DNA of 64,000 nucleotides from Buxus sempervirens (GCA_947561395.2 OX387184.1:37810766-37874765), one strand, 5' to 3'. Positions 11,143 to 23,944 are shown, numbered from the stretch's first letter. Made by a program: numbers and translations. Notes: generated from the sequence alone by a model not told the origin.

Positions 11143-13196
11143 TATTGTTCTGCTTCTCCACCTTTTTTCCATGATTAAGCTGGGTGCATGGAATATAAGG
11201 GGCTTGAATGACCCTGCAAAACACATGGAGGTCAAACACCTTCTTCAATCTCAAGAATTGAGCATGTTATGCTTGGTAGAAACGAAAGTAAGGCAGATTA
11301 ACTCCAACCTCATCAAGAACCTGATTGTCCCAGGGTGGGACCTCATATCTAATTTTGATCAAGCTCTCAAAGGAAGGATATGGTTTCTTTTCAACCCCCA
11401 CGAGTTGAGATTATCCAAGTTGGTGGCATCTGATCAGTTTATTCACTGCAAAGCTGATCTAACTCAATCTCAGAAGAGTTGTCATATCTCATGTATCTAC
11501 GATTCAAATAATGGTGATGAGAGGCTTCATTTATGGCAAGATCTATCCAGGTGCTCCCTCAATTCCCCCTGGATTCTCCTGGGGGATTTTAACTGTGTCA
11601 GAAGTTCTAGCGAAAAAGTGGGTGGGAAATCAATCAACAATCGGTATACCCAAGATTTCAACAACTTCATTGATAGTTGTAATCTTCGAGACCTCAAGCA
11701 CAAAGGGCAACCTCTAACATTGAGCAATCAAAGTTTTGGGTCAATGAGAATATGTTGTAAACTAGACAGGGCCCTTGTTAATTCAGCTTGGTTGATGAAG
11801 TTTAATGATTCAGAATTGGAATTCCTTGTCCCGAGAATCTCTGACCATAGCCCGATAATTGTTTCCATCTTCCCCCCTAACCTAAGGAAGAGAAAATCAT
11901 TCAGATTCTTCAACTTTTGGGTTGACAATGAAGAATTTATGCCGATAGTTGAAGAAGTTTGGAGAACTGAGGTTGTCGGCTCTCCAATGTATAAGGTGGT
12001 TTCTAAGCTAAAGCTGTTAAAATCCAGATTGAAGCAATGGAGCCGAAGAAAAGGATTTTCCCTTATCTCAAACCAAGTGTCCTCCTTGAGAGAAAGTCTT
12101 GACAAATTACAAACTGAAATTCAGTCAGACCTTTTGAATCCCAGCAAGCATGTGGAAGAGAAACGTCTTAGAGCTGATCTAGCTACAGCTTTGAGAATTG
12201 AAGAAGCCCAGTTAAAACAAAAATCCAGAATTCAATGGCTCCAAGAAGGGGATCAAAACTCATCTTTCTTTCATTGTTCCTTTATGTCTAGACGGTCACA
12301 CAACAATATCTTCAATTTGTATAACGATGCAGGAGTCAAGACATCTAATCCACTTCAGATTAATGACATTCTCATTGATCATCTCCCCAACTCTTTAGGA
12401 GCTGCTCCATCTGTTATACATGATCCATTTCTAGACCGCAATAGGAAGCTGAGTGCAGCGCAACAAAGAGAATTGGAAGCTGAAGTATCCATGGAGGAAA
12501 TAAGGACTTGCTTGTTCAGTCTTAAGGACCAAAAAGCTCCAGGGCCCGATGGTTTTACACCTTATTTCTTCAAAAAGGCGTGGCACATTGTAGGTCATGA
12601 AACTCTCCAAGCTGTGAGCAGTTTCTTCTCCTCTGGGAAGTTGCTGAAGCAGGTTAACAATACCTTCATTACACTTATTCCTAAATGCTCTAACCCATAT
12701 GAGGTTAAGGATTTCAGGCCAATCTCATGCGTCAATACACTTTACAAGTGTATCTCCAAGGTGTTGGCGAACCGTCTCAAGAATGTCATTGGAGACCTGG
12801 TAGGTACGTACCAAATGGGATTCATCAAAGGAAGATCAATTGCAGACAATGTATTGCTCACCCACGAGTTGCTCCACAACTATCACAGGAAATCCGAGTC
12901 TCCTAGGGCTGCGCTCAAGGTTGATTTAAGGAAAGCATTTGACTCAGTATCTTGGGACTGCATTTGGGTGCTGCTCCACAACATGAACTTCCCTCAGCGA
13001 TTCATCAATTGGATTTGGGAATGCATATCTACTCCTTCTTACTCATATCTTGTTAATGGACGTGCTGTGGGCTTCGTCAAGGGAAGGAAAGGTCTTCGTC
13101 AAGGTGACCCCATCTCGCCTTATCTCTTTGTGTTGACCATGGAGTTGTTTCATAATATTGTGGAATCAGATACTTCACGACATTTTGCATTCCACC

Positions 13197-16100
13197 TGTA
13201 AGCACCTCATTTTTGCATCCCTGGAAGTGTCGGAAATGCAAACCCTAGTTGAAAAGTCAAAACCTGATGGGTAAAAAATTTGACTTTTTGATCGGGTGCA
13301 AATTGACCACCAAACTTCATACCAATGGATAGAGGATTTCGATACGAGCCTAACGACACTGAGTTTGCTCAAATTCAAGTTCGGATGAAGAAGTTATGGG
13401 CCGGTCAAATCTGGAAATAATAGAAATTGGCTTTCTGCAAAACCCTAAATCAGCAGCCCAAATTGGTACCAGCAGAAAGAGCATCTCGACACGATCCCAA
13501 CGCAACTGAATTTGCTGGAATCGGGGTCTCAGATAGAGAGATATGAGCAGTTAAAATTTCGAATAATCTGCACATGTGGCAAAAATTGAAGAAAGGACAA
13601 AAAATAAAAATCTAATAATAAAATATTAATATTTTGTAAATATCTACTAATTAAATTAAATAAAAAACAAAAATAAAACTAAAAGAGCACATGCATATAG
13701 CAAACAAAAAATCTCAATAAAATATTAATATAGATTAAATATCTAAAAATTAAAATAATTCAAAAAGAAAATAAAAAAATCAATGAGAACATGTATAAAC
13801 TCAATTGCTTAGCCGAGAAGAATGCTCGAAAAGTCATCATTAGTCTTTTTAAAAAAGAGGGTATGAAATGAAAAGATTAAGGTTTTGGTCATGGAGTGTA
13901 AAAGTATTTGCATTTTAGTCATGGAATATAAAAAGGCCTCATTAGCCCATTTTGAAAGGGTCGGCTCATTTTTTCTTGCTCCATCTTTCTCACCTCTCTC
14001 ATTTCCTCCTTTCCTCTCCCCTTTGCTCCCATACAACTCCCTCTCCCACCTCTTTTCACTCCATTCCAAAGCCTCCAAACCTCCCCATAACTCTATTCTT
14101 CTTCATTCTTTCTCCTTCCCTCTCCATCCAAGTTTGAAGGAAGACCAAGGGAGATCTTGGGAGGCGGACAAGGTGCTGTCCAGGTGCTGCCATGGTCTAG
14201 AAGAGGTGTAAGAATACTTTAAAACAAGTATTTGAACCTAAGGTGAGCCTCTTGTAGCCTTTTTGTTGAACATATGTGAATATGAGTTAATCTGAAGCAT
14301 CTGGAATTTCATACATGTGTTGATATTTCTGTTACATGGCATGTGTGTGTTTTTTCTTGTTTTTCTACTCTCTTTTTATGTCTCTTTAAAGATCCCTACT
14401 CTCCTAAGGTAAGAAGAAGCAACCGGTTGAACTAAAGAGAGGATGAGGGTTTTTTCTAGTTTGATTCTAAGTGTTTTAAGTCATTGTTTTCTCTTAATAC
14501 CATTACTTTTTTTTTCTCCACTTATTAGGGGAGTGTGTTCCCCTTCATCTCTACCTCATGTAACCCACATGTAACCCCCCCTTCTTCATCCTTTCTTTAG
14601 ATATCTTCTTCTCTAGGCTAGGTGAATGAATATATGGTTATGATATGGAATATGCATGATATAGGTTTATTTTCTCACATGTGTATGTAGCAGATTTTCG
14701 ACATGCATGGTAGTCCTTCACTATTTATCATCATTTAAAGCATGCATATTGTTATTTAAGACTATGTGAGCATCCTCTTTATCTACTGTTTTGTGCATGT
14801 TTTATTTTGGTTTTTTTTTAAATCTAGTTGCTGATTTTTGACCACTTAAAATCACTCCACTTAGTTTCTCATATGCTCCATGTATATACTCATGTTTTTG
14901 CCTACTACGAACACACTTAGATGTTTTAGGGTATCTTGTTATTTATTTTACTTTTGCATGCATGTATATAGATTTGTTTCTTCAGTTCTTAAGTATGGCA
15001 AACACACACATACACTTATTCTGGTATGAGATTTATTCATGGAATCTTTCTTTGGGTGATTGTTGTGTATATATGTAAGCTATTGTTTCCTTTGATTGAC
15101 GAAAACCAAAACAGGGATACTTAAGTCCCTGTTACCTTGATAAATCTGGTTCAAAAATCAGAGAAAGCAGGACCTAAACTTTCTCCTTTGTTATTGATTT
15201 TAAAAACCCCCCAAAAAGAAGCCTTTTAAGTTCCATTTGAACCACTGTGGGCCCACACAGGGGCCCACACAATCATTGGAACACCCTAGAAGACCCAGGA
15301 ACCCAAGCCCAATGCAAAAATCCGAAAAACCAAGTTTTTAGGTTGATCCGACAACTTAGGTCGAATCAACAGGGCCTTGTTCGTAACCGGCCAAAGATGT
15401 CAGATACATTGGTCCTTATGTGTAACCGGCATCTCAGGCCGGCTACACTGCCAGAATGCCATTTTTGATATTTTTATGATCTTGTGCTATTTTCTTGATT
15501 TGTTTGATCAATCCGAATGAACCAGAAGGGTTTCAGCGTCACCCGGAAACCCAAGATGGGCCATGGACCGACCTGGTCCAATTTGAATTCTAGTGGGCCT
15601 TCCAACGGGGCCCACCCAGCCCGATAAACTTACTTTTTGCTCAAAATAAGGTTAATCAAGTTAATTGCATGGGCTAGACCATTTGAGGCCCACTAAAGCC
15701 CACTTTGGAAGCATGCTAGCTTAGACTTAGGCATGGTTTGGCCGAGACCACGGGTAGGGCCTGTCGGGCCCACTAAGCCCATTGAACCCAACAAAGATTA
15801 GGGCACCCAGGCCCTAACTCAGGAAGTCTTGGGATTTCAAGCCCAAGCCCAGGTAAAGGGCCCCAAGCCCAAGGCCTGGCCCGTTTTGGCACAAATTAAG
15901 CAAGATAAACTTAAATCATTTGGCAACCAACTGTGTGGCCCACTCAAGGGCCCACAAAGCAGTCCCGGCCCACTTGTGCATAGAAATCACTAAACCTTTC
16001 AATTTGAACCTTTAAATAAAATCAATTCATTTGAACCAAGCCCAAAGGGCCTCTCAGGCTAGAACGAGACCCACCAGGGGACACATAGGCTCAACCAAGC

Positions 16101-16484
16101 CCACCAAGGATCCGCGGGCCTTCCAACGGGGCCCGCCCAATCAGACTCATCTCATCTTTAACTAAAAATATAAAATCAAGTAAAGGGACCCACACCGCTT
16201 TAGCGGTCCTGCCAAACTTAACCGAATTGAATGCTGGATTAGGAATCGGGTGAGTGAGAGACCAAAAGTTGACTCAAACCAAGGAAACCATGGGACTCGT
16301 CATCTGACGGGGTGGACTGGAGTGTCTACGGACTTCCCCAGACCGCAACTGAGAACTTGCTTAGAATCTTTAGCCGCAGACCAAGCCTTAATAGACAAAC
16401 ATAGGCACCCAGGTGTTTGCCTGCACCCCATCAGGCAGTGGTGACTCCAAATTCCCATTTTTCACCCATGCGACCATGCGCACA
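13197..16484 (+). mobile_element. LTR-A copy A3, solo LTR (3,288 bp)
   Basis: It runs from TGTAAGCACCTCATTTTTGC to GCGCACA, flanked by CCACC (13192-13196 and 16485-16489). The sense strand is plus: a TATA-like box (atataaaaag) near 13926 is followed by a CT-rich leader. Near the 3' end the motif 'gcagtggtgactcc' resembles the tggcgactc motif near the 3' ends of LTR-D1, LTR-A6 and many Tat/Ogre LTRs. There is no gag-pol sequence. Short open frames at 13885-14211 lie in the CT-rich leader and do not look coding. The U3 lacks a clear palindrome array (it is AT-rich at 13600-13790); a decayed one lies at 15355-15462. Confidence 0.9.
15355..15462. repeat. Decayed palindrome block in LTR-A3
   Basis: Two or three weak inverted repeats (GTAACCGGC...GCCGGCTAC type and 'taggtcgaatcaa') occupy the position where LTR-A4 (19284-19392) and LTR-A5 (47655-47762) carry clean palindrome arrays. 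It is best read as the same module in decay or partly replaced. Confidence 0.5.
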
Positions 16485-18224
16485 CCACCCCAAATGTTTC
16501 AAACTAAATCTCAAGATGTTATGCTTTGCCGACAATCTCTTCATGTTCTCTCATGGTTCAGAACCATCCTTAAGATGCTTCCTCAATGCCCTCCAAAGGC
16601 TTCACTCCTTAACAGGTCTGGAGATGAAATTTAATAAATCCCATCTATTCTTGAGTGGAATGCAGGAAGAAGAGAAGAGTGTTCTATCTTCTGCTCTTGG
16701 AATTACACTTGGCACTTTGCCTATCAGGTACCTGGGACTACTATTGCTTAGTTCTAAACTTTCCCTCAAGGATTGCGAGTCTCTGATTGACAAAGTCAAG
16801 GCCAGAACCCACTCATGGCAAGGGCGTCTTTTATCCTATGCTAGACGTTTAATCTTGGTGAAATCGGTCCTCTTCTCTCTCAAGGTAAATTGGCTATCAA
16901 CTTTTCTACTTCCTAAAAGGGTGATTCAATGCTTGGAATGCATATGCAGAAAATTTCTGTGGAGTGGACCTTCTTCTTCGAAGAAAATCATCCTTATTTC
17001 TTGGGAGATTGTTTGCTCACCCAAGAATGCAGGTGGTTTGGGTCTTTTTGATCTTCACCTTAGGAACAAAGCAGCAATACTCAAGTTCATTTGGCTCATC
17101 GCTTCCGACTCACAAAGCCTTTGGTGTTCTTGGGTTCGTGAGTATTTAATCAAGGCCAAGAACTTTTGGGAACTCAAAATTCCCTCCAATGGAACCTGGG
17201 CATTGACAAAGATACTTAAAAGCCGTCCCCTTATGTGTACCAGGATTAAGAAGCTAATTCACAATGGCGCTTGGACTTCCTTGTAGTTTGACAACTGGCA
17301 CCCAGAGGGGCCCCTATGGAGGAAATTTGGTGATCGTCTAATTTATGATTCGGGACTTCCAAGAAACGCCACAGTTGCAGATATTCTTCACAACCAAGAA
17401 TGGGATGTTCCTCTATCTCGTTCACCCGATCTTATTCATATTTGGGGTCATCTCTCCGAACTTGCATTGCTCCCTAATATCATAGAAGATAGATGCTGCT
17501 GGAACCATTCTCCCACGAGTTTTTTTGATATAAGTAGTGCTTATAAAGCCCTTGACCATTGTAGGCCTACAGTTACTTGGGCAAAGCTTGTTTGGTTCAA
17601 GAACAACATTCCCAAGCACTCCCTCATCATGTGGATTGCGAAGCACCAGCATTTACTGACTAGAGATAGACTTAAAAAATGGGGCATTACTTCAGATGAT
17701 TCGTGTATCTTTTGCCGGCAGGAGATCAAATCTCAAGATCATCTACTCTTTCAATGTGCTTACTCCAAGGAAATTTGGAGGAAGACACTGGCCAATAACA
17801 ACCTATCAGCTCCTGGTCGTCCATAGGGTGAGATTGTATCTTGGAGAGCATTGAATCACTCTGGAAAGTCCAGCACCTCTCTTATATTTCGATTATCGCT
17901 TGGAGCTGTTATTTACCACCTTTGGCAAGAAAGAAATCGGCGCGTATTCAGAAATAGCTTCTTACCGCCACACTCTATTTTGTCTTTCATTTCTGTTGAT
18001 GTTGTCTTTAGACTTTGCTCTTTAAAGAGCTCTTTGCTGGATCCAGATAGGATTAGGCAATTAGCTGCAAACTAGAACATTTCGTTTCCTAACAGCAACT
18101 AATTCCTTCTTCTTTTGTTTCTCTTTTGTACCTCCTTGTGTTCTTCATGTGTTAGCTTATGCTAACCCCTTGTATATTCTTTCACCCTTATTTTAATTTT
18201 ATTACTTACTTTTCAAAAAAAAAA

Positions 18225-18246
18225 GTGAGTACTCATCAAAAGTATG
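18225..18246 (+). mobile_element. LINE-c fragment between LINE-b and LTR-A4
   Basis: These 22 bp carry the second GTGAGTACT duplication of LINE-b and the first GTATG duplication of LTR-A4. In frame they read EYSSKV, joining the zf-RVT knuckle at 8940-8973 to the LINE-c tail at 21615. They show that LINE-b and LTR-A4 landed only 13 bp apart in the same host LINE. Confidence 0.8.
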
Positions 18247-19283
18247 TGTGCGCAGGGTCATATGGCGGAGCGTACGTGGAAGTGCGTGCCTCTGGATGGG
18301 TAATTCGGGAAGGTTGGAGTCGCCACTACCTGATGGGGTGCAGGCAGACACCTGGGTGCCTATGTTTTTCTATTAGGCTGGTCTGTGGCTTGAGATTCTA
18401 AGCAAGGTCTCGGTTACAGTCCGGGGAAGTCCGTAGACACCCCGGTCCGCCCTGACGAATGACGGGTCCCGTGGATTCCCTGGTTTAAGTCAACTCAGTC
18501 TTCACTCACCCGATTCCTAATCCAGCATGCACAATTTGGTTAAGTTTGGTGGGAGCAGCCAAAGTGGTCTGGGTCCCCCTTTTTGGTTGATTTTATCTTT
18601 TAGCTTAAAGTGAGATGATGTGAGTCTGATTGGGCAGGCCCCGTTGGAAGGCCCACGGATTCATTGGTGGGCTTAGTTAAGCCCACATGTCCCCTGGTGG
18701 GCCTCAGTCTATCCTGAGAGGCCCTTTGGGTTTTGGTCCAACGAATTGATTTTATTTTAAAGTTCAAGTTGGGAGTTAGGTTCAATTTCCATGCAAAAGT
18801 GAGTTAGATATGTTTGTGGGCCCCTGAGTGGGCCTCACGATGTTTGCCGAGTGATTTGAATTTATCTTAATTAATCCGTGCCAAAGTGGGCTAGGCATGG
18901 GCTTGGGGCCCGTTACCTAGCGAATTAGGGTTTCGACCCTTCAAATTTGGTTAATGGGCTTGACGGGCCCGGTAGGCCCTGCCCGCGGTCTCGGCCAAAC
19001 CAGTCCTAATTAAACCAGCATGCTTCGAAATTGGGCTTTTCAGTGGGCCTCAAACGGTGCGGCCCGCTCACTTGGTTTATTTTTCTTGTTAGCATTCAAG
19101 TGAAGCTGTCAGGCTGGGTGGGCCCCGTTGGAAGGCCCACAAGTGTGCCTGGTTGGACTCGGATGTCCATGTCCCACTTTGGGTTTCTGGGTCACCCAGA
19201 AACCCTGCTGGCTTGCTTGGTTTAATTGAAACAAATTGCAAGAAATGGCCAAGGGGTTTAAAACCCTAAAATCAGAAATTACA

Positions 19284-19392
19284 AGGTGTATCCGAAATTG
19301 ATTTTCGGATACACAAAAACCTAGTGTAGCCGAAATTGGATTTCGGCTACACAGGAAAGGCAGTAGCCGAAATCCAATTTCGGATACACAGC
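19284..19392. repeat. Palindrome array 2 in LTR-A4
   Basis: Three tandem inverted repeats: GTATCCGAAATT...TTTCGGATACAC, GTAGCCGAAATTGG...TTCGGCTACAC and GTAGCCGAAATCC...TTCGGATACAC. The outer arms (GTATCCGA / TCGGATAC) match those of the array upstream of the promoter in this same copy, although the inner bases differ. Confidence 0.8.
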
Positions 19393-20112
19393 AAAGTGTG
19401 CTGATTCGATCTGAGTTGTCGGATCAACACATAGAAAGGCTTTTTTCTGGGTTTTTCAAAGGGGTCAAGGTTCTTGGGTTTCTTGGGATGTTCCAGTAGT
19501 TGTGTGGGCCCCTGTGTGGGCCCACAGTGGTTCAAAGAGATGGGGAAGACCCCATTTTGGTCTCTTTGTGCCTAGGGAATCAAAAGAGGAGGGGGAGAGG
19601 GCTCAAGGTTTTTCCTCTCCCCTTTTGGGAACTTTCCAACAGCAGGGTAGGGACTTGAGTGTTCCTACCTTGGTTCTTCCAACTTCACACAACAGCAAAT
19701 GAACCATGCCAACAGGGATCCATCAACTAAGCATGGGGTGGGTGCTCTAAACCATGACGAACCTACATACAATCCTACGGATTGTACGCATGACAAGAGG
19801 AGTGTGTGTGTGTGTGCAAAGATTATATTGGTGAACAAGCAAAGAAATAACCTAGCATACCTCTAATGAGAAGATGCATGTGCATGAGGGCATGTATAGT
19901 GCATGTGCAAATGCTAAAAAGAGAAAAGCATGCTTATTACCTACAACAGTAGCTAGAGAGGATTAATATGAAGATATCGAAAAGCACAAGCTTCAAGGTA
20001 CATATACACATGATCTAACCTAAACGAGCCAATAAGCCCAACCATCACTTTCATGCTTAGAGCCAACACAAAATCATGCAAACAAGGCTGTTTAAAGAAG
20101 GGCAAGAGAGGT

Positions 20113-20150
<38 letters not shown>
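20113..20150 (+). repeat. 38-base poly-G tract
   Basis: An uninterrupted run of 38 G follows 'gagaggt' and precedes CGGGGG. It lies within LTR-A4 in the region downstream of the TATA box (LTR sense is minus, so the transcript would be C-rich). Such a run could form quadruplex DNA, or its length could be a sequencing or assembly artefact. Other LTR-A copies lack it. Confidence 0.9.
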
Positions 20151-20775
20151 CGGGGGATTAACATGGAATACAATAGACACAAACAAGGGGGGAACAAGCT
20201 CCCACCATATGAATGAGCAATCAATGGCAAAGTAATACCCTAAAGGCCTTTAAAATCATACGAAAATGGGAACCCTCCATCCCTTGAGGCCATGTGCATG
20301 GTCCCCTTACCACGGGATTGTTCTTATTCCAAGATGGAGAATACAAATAAAAGAAAGAGTTAGTAGCATGCTGGAAACGAGGAAACAAAAGCATTCCCAA
20401 GGTGGGAGACGCACAAATATGCTTGAAATATGCTCATTTTGATTTATGATAAACAAGATTCCATGGGGAACATTACCTTGGGGTTAAAACCCTGGAGAGA
20501 GGTGTATTGAGGTTCCTTGAAGCAAGGCAAGGGGCTGGAGCTCCCTCCTTCAACACCAACAGCAAGTCTCCCCTTCTTCAAGCTTCTAGGTGGAGGAATA
20601 AATGGAGAAGGGAGAAGTAGGAGAAGCTTAAAATGGTGTTTGAATGGCTTGGGAGGCAAGGAGGGGCAAAGGGAGAGGTTTTCGGATTGAGGGTGTGGGG
20701 GAAGAAGGGACGGAAATGGGCAAAGGGGAGCCAACCCTCGGCTAGGGGGTGCTGCCCCCTATTTATATAAAATGA

Positions 20776-21015
20776 AGTGTATCCGACCTTCATGGTCGGA
20801 TACACATGACTTTGTGTGTATCCGGCCATGAAGGTCGGATACATAGGGTTGCCTTTGTATTCGTCATAAAATGTCGGATACGAAACATAATCATTTTGAA
20901 AATTTAATTTTCCCAGAGAATCCGACAAGATTCGGGGAAAAATCTTTTGTATTCAAAAATGCATTTCAAATACAAACAAAAATGTTCATATTCGACCATA
21001 TATGTCGGATACAAC
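20776..21015. repeat. Palindrome array 1 in LTR-A4 U3
   Basis: Units such as TATCCGACCTTCATGGTCGGATAC and TATCCGGCCATGAAGGTCGGATAC at 20778-20850 are followed by weaker ones to 21015 (TATTCGACC...GTCGGATAC). The array sits immediately upstream, in LTR sense, of the TATA-like box near 20760. The location is homologous to the arrays at 871-1090 and 49163-49400, but the palindrome sequence is different. Confidence 0.8.
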
Positions 21016-21614
21016 AGTTAAAATTTTGATATTTGCAGATTGCCCTCGGATTTGACTGATTTGACACTTGAGATAATTGCAGATTGCCCTTCGGATATTT
21101 ACGGATTAATCCCTGAGATATTTTTAGAAGTTTGGATATTTACGGATTAATCCCGAAGATATTTTTAGCACTTTGGATATGTACGGATTCGCCCCTGAGA
21201 TACTTTTCTGCTCTTTTGCCACATGTGCAGTTTCTGGCATTGCTGCTCTAGAACTTTAACTGCTCATATCTTCTTCATCCGGACTCCGATTTTGGCAAAC
21301 TCAATTGCATTAGAACCGTATCAGAGTCCTCTATCCACTGGGGTAGGGCTAAACAATTGAATCTGGGGTTTAGCAGAAAGTCAATTTTTGCTCCCCCTCA
21401 AGTTTGACCGGCCTATAAATCCTTCATTTGGACCCCTATTCCAGCAAACTCAATTGCGTTGGAGCCGTGTCGGGATTCTCTATCCATTAGGATAAGGCAA
21501 GGTGGCCAATTATCACTTGATCAAAAAGTCAACTTTTGCCCCCTTAGGGTTTGACTTTTCAGCTAGGGTTTGCATTTCCGGCACTTCTGGGGGTGCAAAA
21601 ATGAGGTACTTACA

Positions 21615-22132
21615 GTATGGGTAGAAATAATGAGAAGGAACTATGTTTCAGTGAGACCAAATCAGTGGACAATAGTTGTTGAATGGGCTACTCAGCACTT
21701 GAGGGGGGAAAATTGCAGCACTTGGTGGAAAAATGCTCCTAGCCGCATTGATATACCATATTTGGAGGGAAAGGAATAGAAGGCTATTCCAAAACAAATC
21801 AATTCCAGTTGAAATGCTATTGGACATGATCATTGTGGATATCAAAATGAAATTTGGCCAAACTATAGAAGTGGTGGAGGATAATATAGAAAATAGGAAA
21901 TTTTTTGGAAATTGGGATATGAATCCTATTTTTGTTTAGCTTGTATATTTTTTGTATTTGTGATGTGCATATGGTCCCATATACTATGGAAAGCATATGG
22001 TTTTGGTATAGGTTTCCTTAGGGAATTGTAAAGAGTAGGTCAGAAGTATGTCATTGTTTGACATTGATATGGCTACTATATTGTAAATTTTCTAACCAAA
22101 ATTAATCGAAACTACTTACATTCCAAAAAAAA
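21615..22132 (+). mobile_element. LINE-c 3' end
   Basis: The C-terminal tail and 3' UTR of a plant L1 LINE. After the GTATG duplication the frame reads WVEIMRRNYV, then LIYHIWRERNRRLFQNKSIP (with frame changes) and ends NWDMNPIFV near 21939. An untranslated tail and an A tract at 22125-22132 follow. The tail pattern (YHIWRERNRRLF, then NW..NP) is shared by every LINE here. The sequence is 5'-interrupted by LINE-b and LTR-A4. Confidence 0.85.
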
Positions 22133-23944
22133 TAGTGACACAAAAGTAGCACCGGTCTTGGAGTTGTCAGATGATGAAGTTAGCGTGTAATCTCCAATTC
22201 TCAATGATAGCTCTATTCTTGGAGTTGTCCTTTACTTGTAACACCTCACCTTCGATCTTGTGTAGCACATCCCATTTGATATGCTTGAAGATGTCCTCCT
22301 TGGGAAGAAAACTATTTTGGAATCTTCTTCTGTTCCTCTCCACCCATAGATGGTAGATCATTGCCGCAAATGATAGTTTACCAACCCAACCAATCAAGTT
22401 TCCATGCTGAAATTTTGCAAGTAACCATTGGAGTTCTTCAACCCACGGCTTCAAGGGTCTATTATAGCCATTAAGCTTCAAGACCTACAGCCAAATCCAT
22501 TTTGAATATGCACTGGATAAGAATAGGTGGGGGATACATTTCGTGCCATCTTGGCATAGGATACACTTGGAAACATTGAGGATGCAAAGAATACACAGTC
22601 TGTCTTGGGTTAGTAGTCTTTCTTTAATGGCTACTCATGCGATGAATGCATGTTTAGGAATGTTCTTGTTAAACCAAATCAAATTGTTGTAGGGCCACTG
22701 AGATTGGGGGTTCTCTAATAGCATGGTAAGAGTCCTTCACTGTGTAAGCTTGTAGAGCTAGGTGTCCAAGTAATCCTGTCGGCCTTACTTGCATCAGGTT
22801 TGGGGATGTTGTAGAGGTGCTGTCAAGCTTCCATGAGGTCTATGGAGATTGCCGCTGGTGTTTCCCATTCATTGTTGCAAATGATTTCAGCTACCATTGC
22901 ATCTCTTCGTAGCCCTGAGTCGTAGATTATTCTATGTCCAATCATTTTGATCAATGGGCCACAAGGTAACCAGTGGTCGAACCAGATGGATGACAAGCCA
23001 TCACCCACCTTGTGAAGAAGGAATTTCTGTGAGAGCTCTCTTACCTTCAGTATCTTCCTCCATGACCATGAGCAGCTATGTGGAGTGCTCAACGTCCAGA
23101 AGTTTCTGCTCTTGATCAAGTATTTGTGCACCCACGCTACCCATAAGGAGTCTTTCTTAATCACAATTTGCCATATTCTTCTCATAGTTGCTGCTTTATT
23201 CAAAATTTCAATACTTAGGATGCCAAGGCCACCTTCAAGTTTGGGGGAACATATCTGCTGCCAGCTAACAGGGTGGATTTTCTTTATTGCTTCACAACCT
23301 GCCCATAGGAAGGAACAACATAATTTGTTTATCATCTTTAGCACACTTGCGGGAAGAATAAAGCTTAATAACCAGAATGTTTGTGTAGCAAATATAATGG
23401 CCTTAATGAGTTGCACCCTCCCTGCATAAGATAGCAATCTTCACTTCCAAGTCTGAATTTGTGCTTTAATTCTATGGAGAAGTGGTTCACAGTCTTGCTG
23501 GCTTAATTTCTTTGAGATAAGCGTTAGCCCCAGGTATCTTATGGGGAGGTGGCCTTTTGAAAATTTGGAGATGCTAAGGATTGTCTCCTTTACCTCTACC
23601 GAGATTGCACAACAACACACCAGGCTCTTGTTTTCATTACATGACAGACTTGTGATGTTCTTTTCTTGTTCCAGGGATTGCAAAATGATCCTAACAGATA
23701 CCTCATCAGCTTCAGAGAAAAGGAAAATGTCATCGGCAAAAGTGACCATGACAATCCTTGGGTCTAAGCGTCTTGGATGGAACTTGAAGTGTTGCTGTGT
23801 GTCTTTCATTATGATTCCTTGCACGAGCTCCATTACAAGCACGAATAGATAAGGTGATAAAGGGTCTCCTTGCCTGAGACCCTTTCCACCCTTGAAAAAT
23901 CCGTGGGAAGCACCATTGAGGTTAATAGAGAATGAGGTGGTGGT
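22133..23944 (-). pseudogene. LINE-d ORF2, RT C-terminal half to zf-RVT
   Basis: Minus-strand LINE ORF2 remnant. From high to low coordinate: RT with GLRQGDPLSPYLFVLVMELV and TFADDIFLFSEAD (FADD intact) at about 23930-23690, then HLPIRYLGL, SYAGRVQLIKAI, IWFDHWLPCGPL and IIYDSGLRRDAM. A decayed zf-RVT region and the tail IYHLWVERNRRRFQNSFLP follow, ending near 22167. Frame changes occur near 23438 and between 22482 and 22823. No A tract is visible at its 3' end; LINE-c's A tract ends at 22132, so LINE-c was probably inserted into the LINE-d tail. The 5' continuation is at 27539 beyond LINE-e. Confidence 0.85.

Larger units (their letters stand above)
11171..18075 (+). pseudogene. LINE-b ORF2 (EN-RT-zf-RVT), split by LTR-A3
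   Basis: The endonuclease/reverse transcriptase of LINE-b. ATG at 11171 starts MIKLGAWNIRGLND. The endonuclease keeps VETKV, GDFNCVRSS and SDHSPIIVS. RT keeps DFRPISCVNTLYKCISK, KVDLRKAFDSVSW and GLRQGDPISPYLF. The frame is open for about 675 codons to LTR-A3 at 13197, then resumes at 16485. Motif C reads CFADNLFMFS, with the second Asp of FADD changed to Asn. A TAG replaces Trp near 17284 and another TAG lies near 17824. The zf-RVT knuckle (CIFCRQEIKSQDHLLFQC) is near 17704-17757; the frame ends at 18075. It is nearly intact, but the motif C change and two stops make activity unlikely. Confidence 0.9.
8974..18224 (+). mobile_element. LINE-b: best preserved LINE, split by LTR-A3
   Basis: An apparently full-length plant L1 LINE with a 5' leader (8974 to about 9457), ORF1, ORF2 and an A tract at 18215-18224. 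It is flanked by a 9-bp target duplication GTGAGTACT (8965-8973 and 18225-18233), and it lies in the zf-RVT segment of LINE-c. Solo LTR-A3 splits ORF2 at 13197-16484. Removing LTR-A3 and one CCACC restores the ORF2 frame exactly, so LTR-A3 came later. Few disabling changes are seen, so this is the youngest-looking LINE in the window. Confidence 0.9.
18247..21614 (-). mobile_element. LTR-A copy A4, solo LTR (3,368 bp)
   Basis: Read on plus it runs from TGTGCGCAGGG to GAGGTACTTACA, flanked by GTATG (18242-18246 and 21615-21619). The sense strand is minus. A TATA-like box (tttatataaat on minus) lies near 20757-20770, and the 'tggagtcgccactacctgatggggtgcagg' region near 18315 is the Tat/Ogre-type 3' end read in reverse. 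It has no gag-pol. Two palindrome arrays are present (19284-19392 and 20776-21015), plus a 38-base G run at 20113-20150. Open frames inside are compositional. Confidence 0.9.

Noticed and set aside
13885..14211. 108-codon open frame in LTR-A3
   Set aside because: It lies in the CT-rich leader after the TATA-like box; it has low complexity and no domain, and is not conserved as a frame in LTR-A6.
20053..20235. Open frame with a poly-Gly stretch, and poly-Pro on the other strand
   Set aside because: Produced by the 38-base G run; no gene support.
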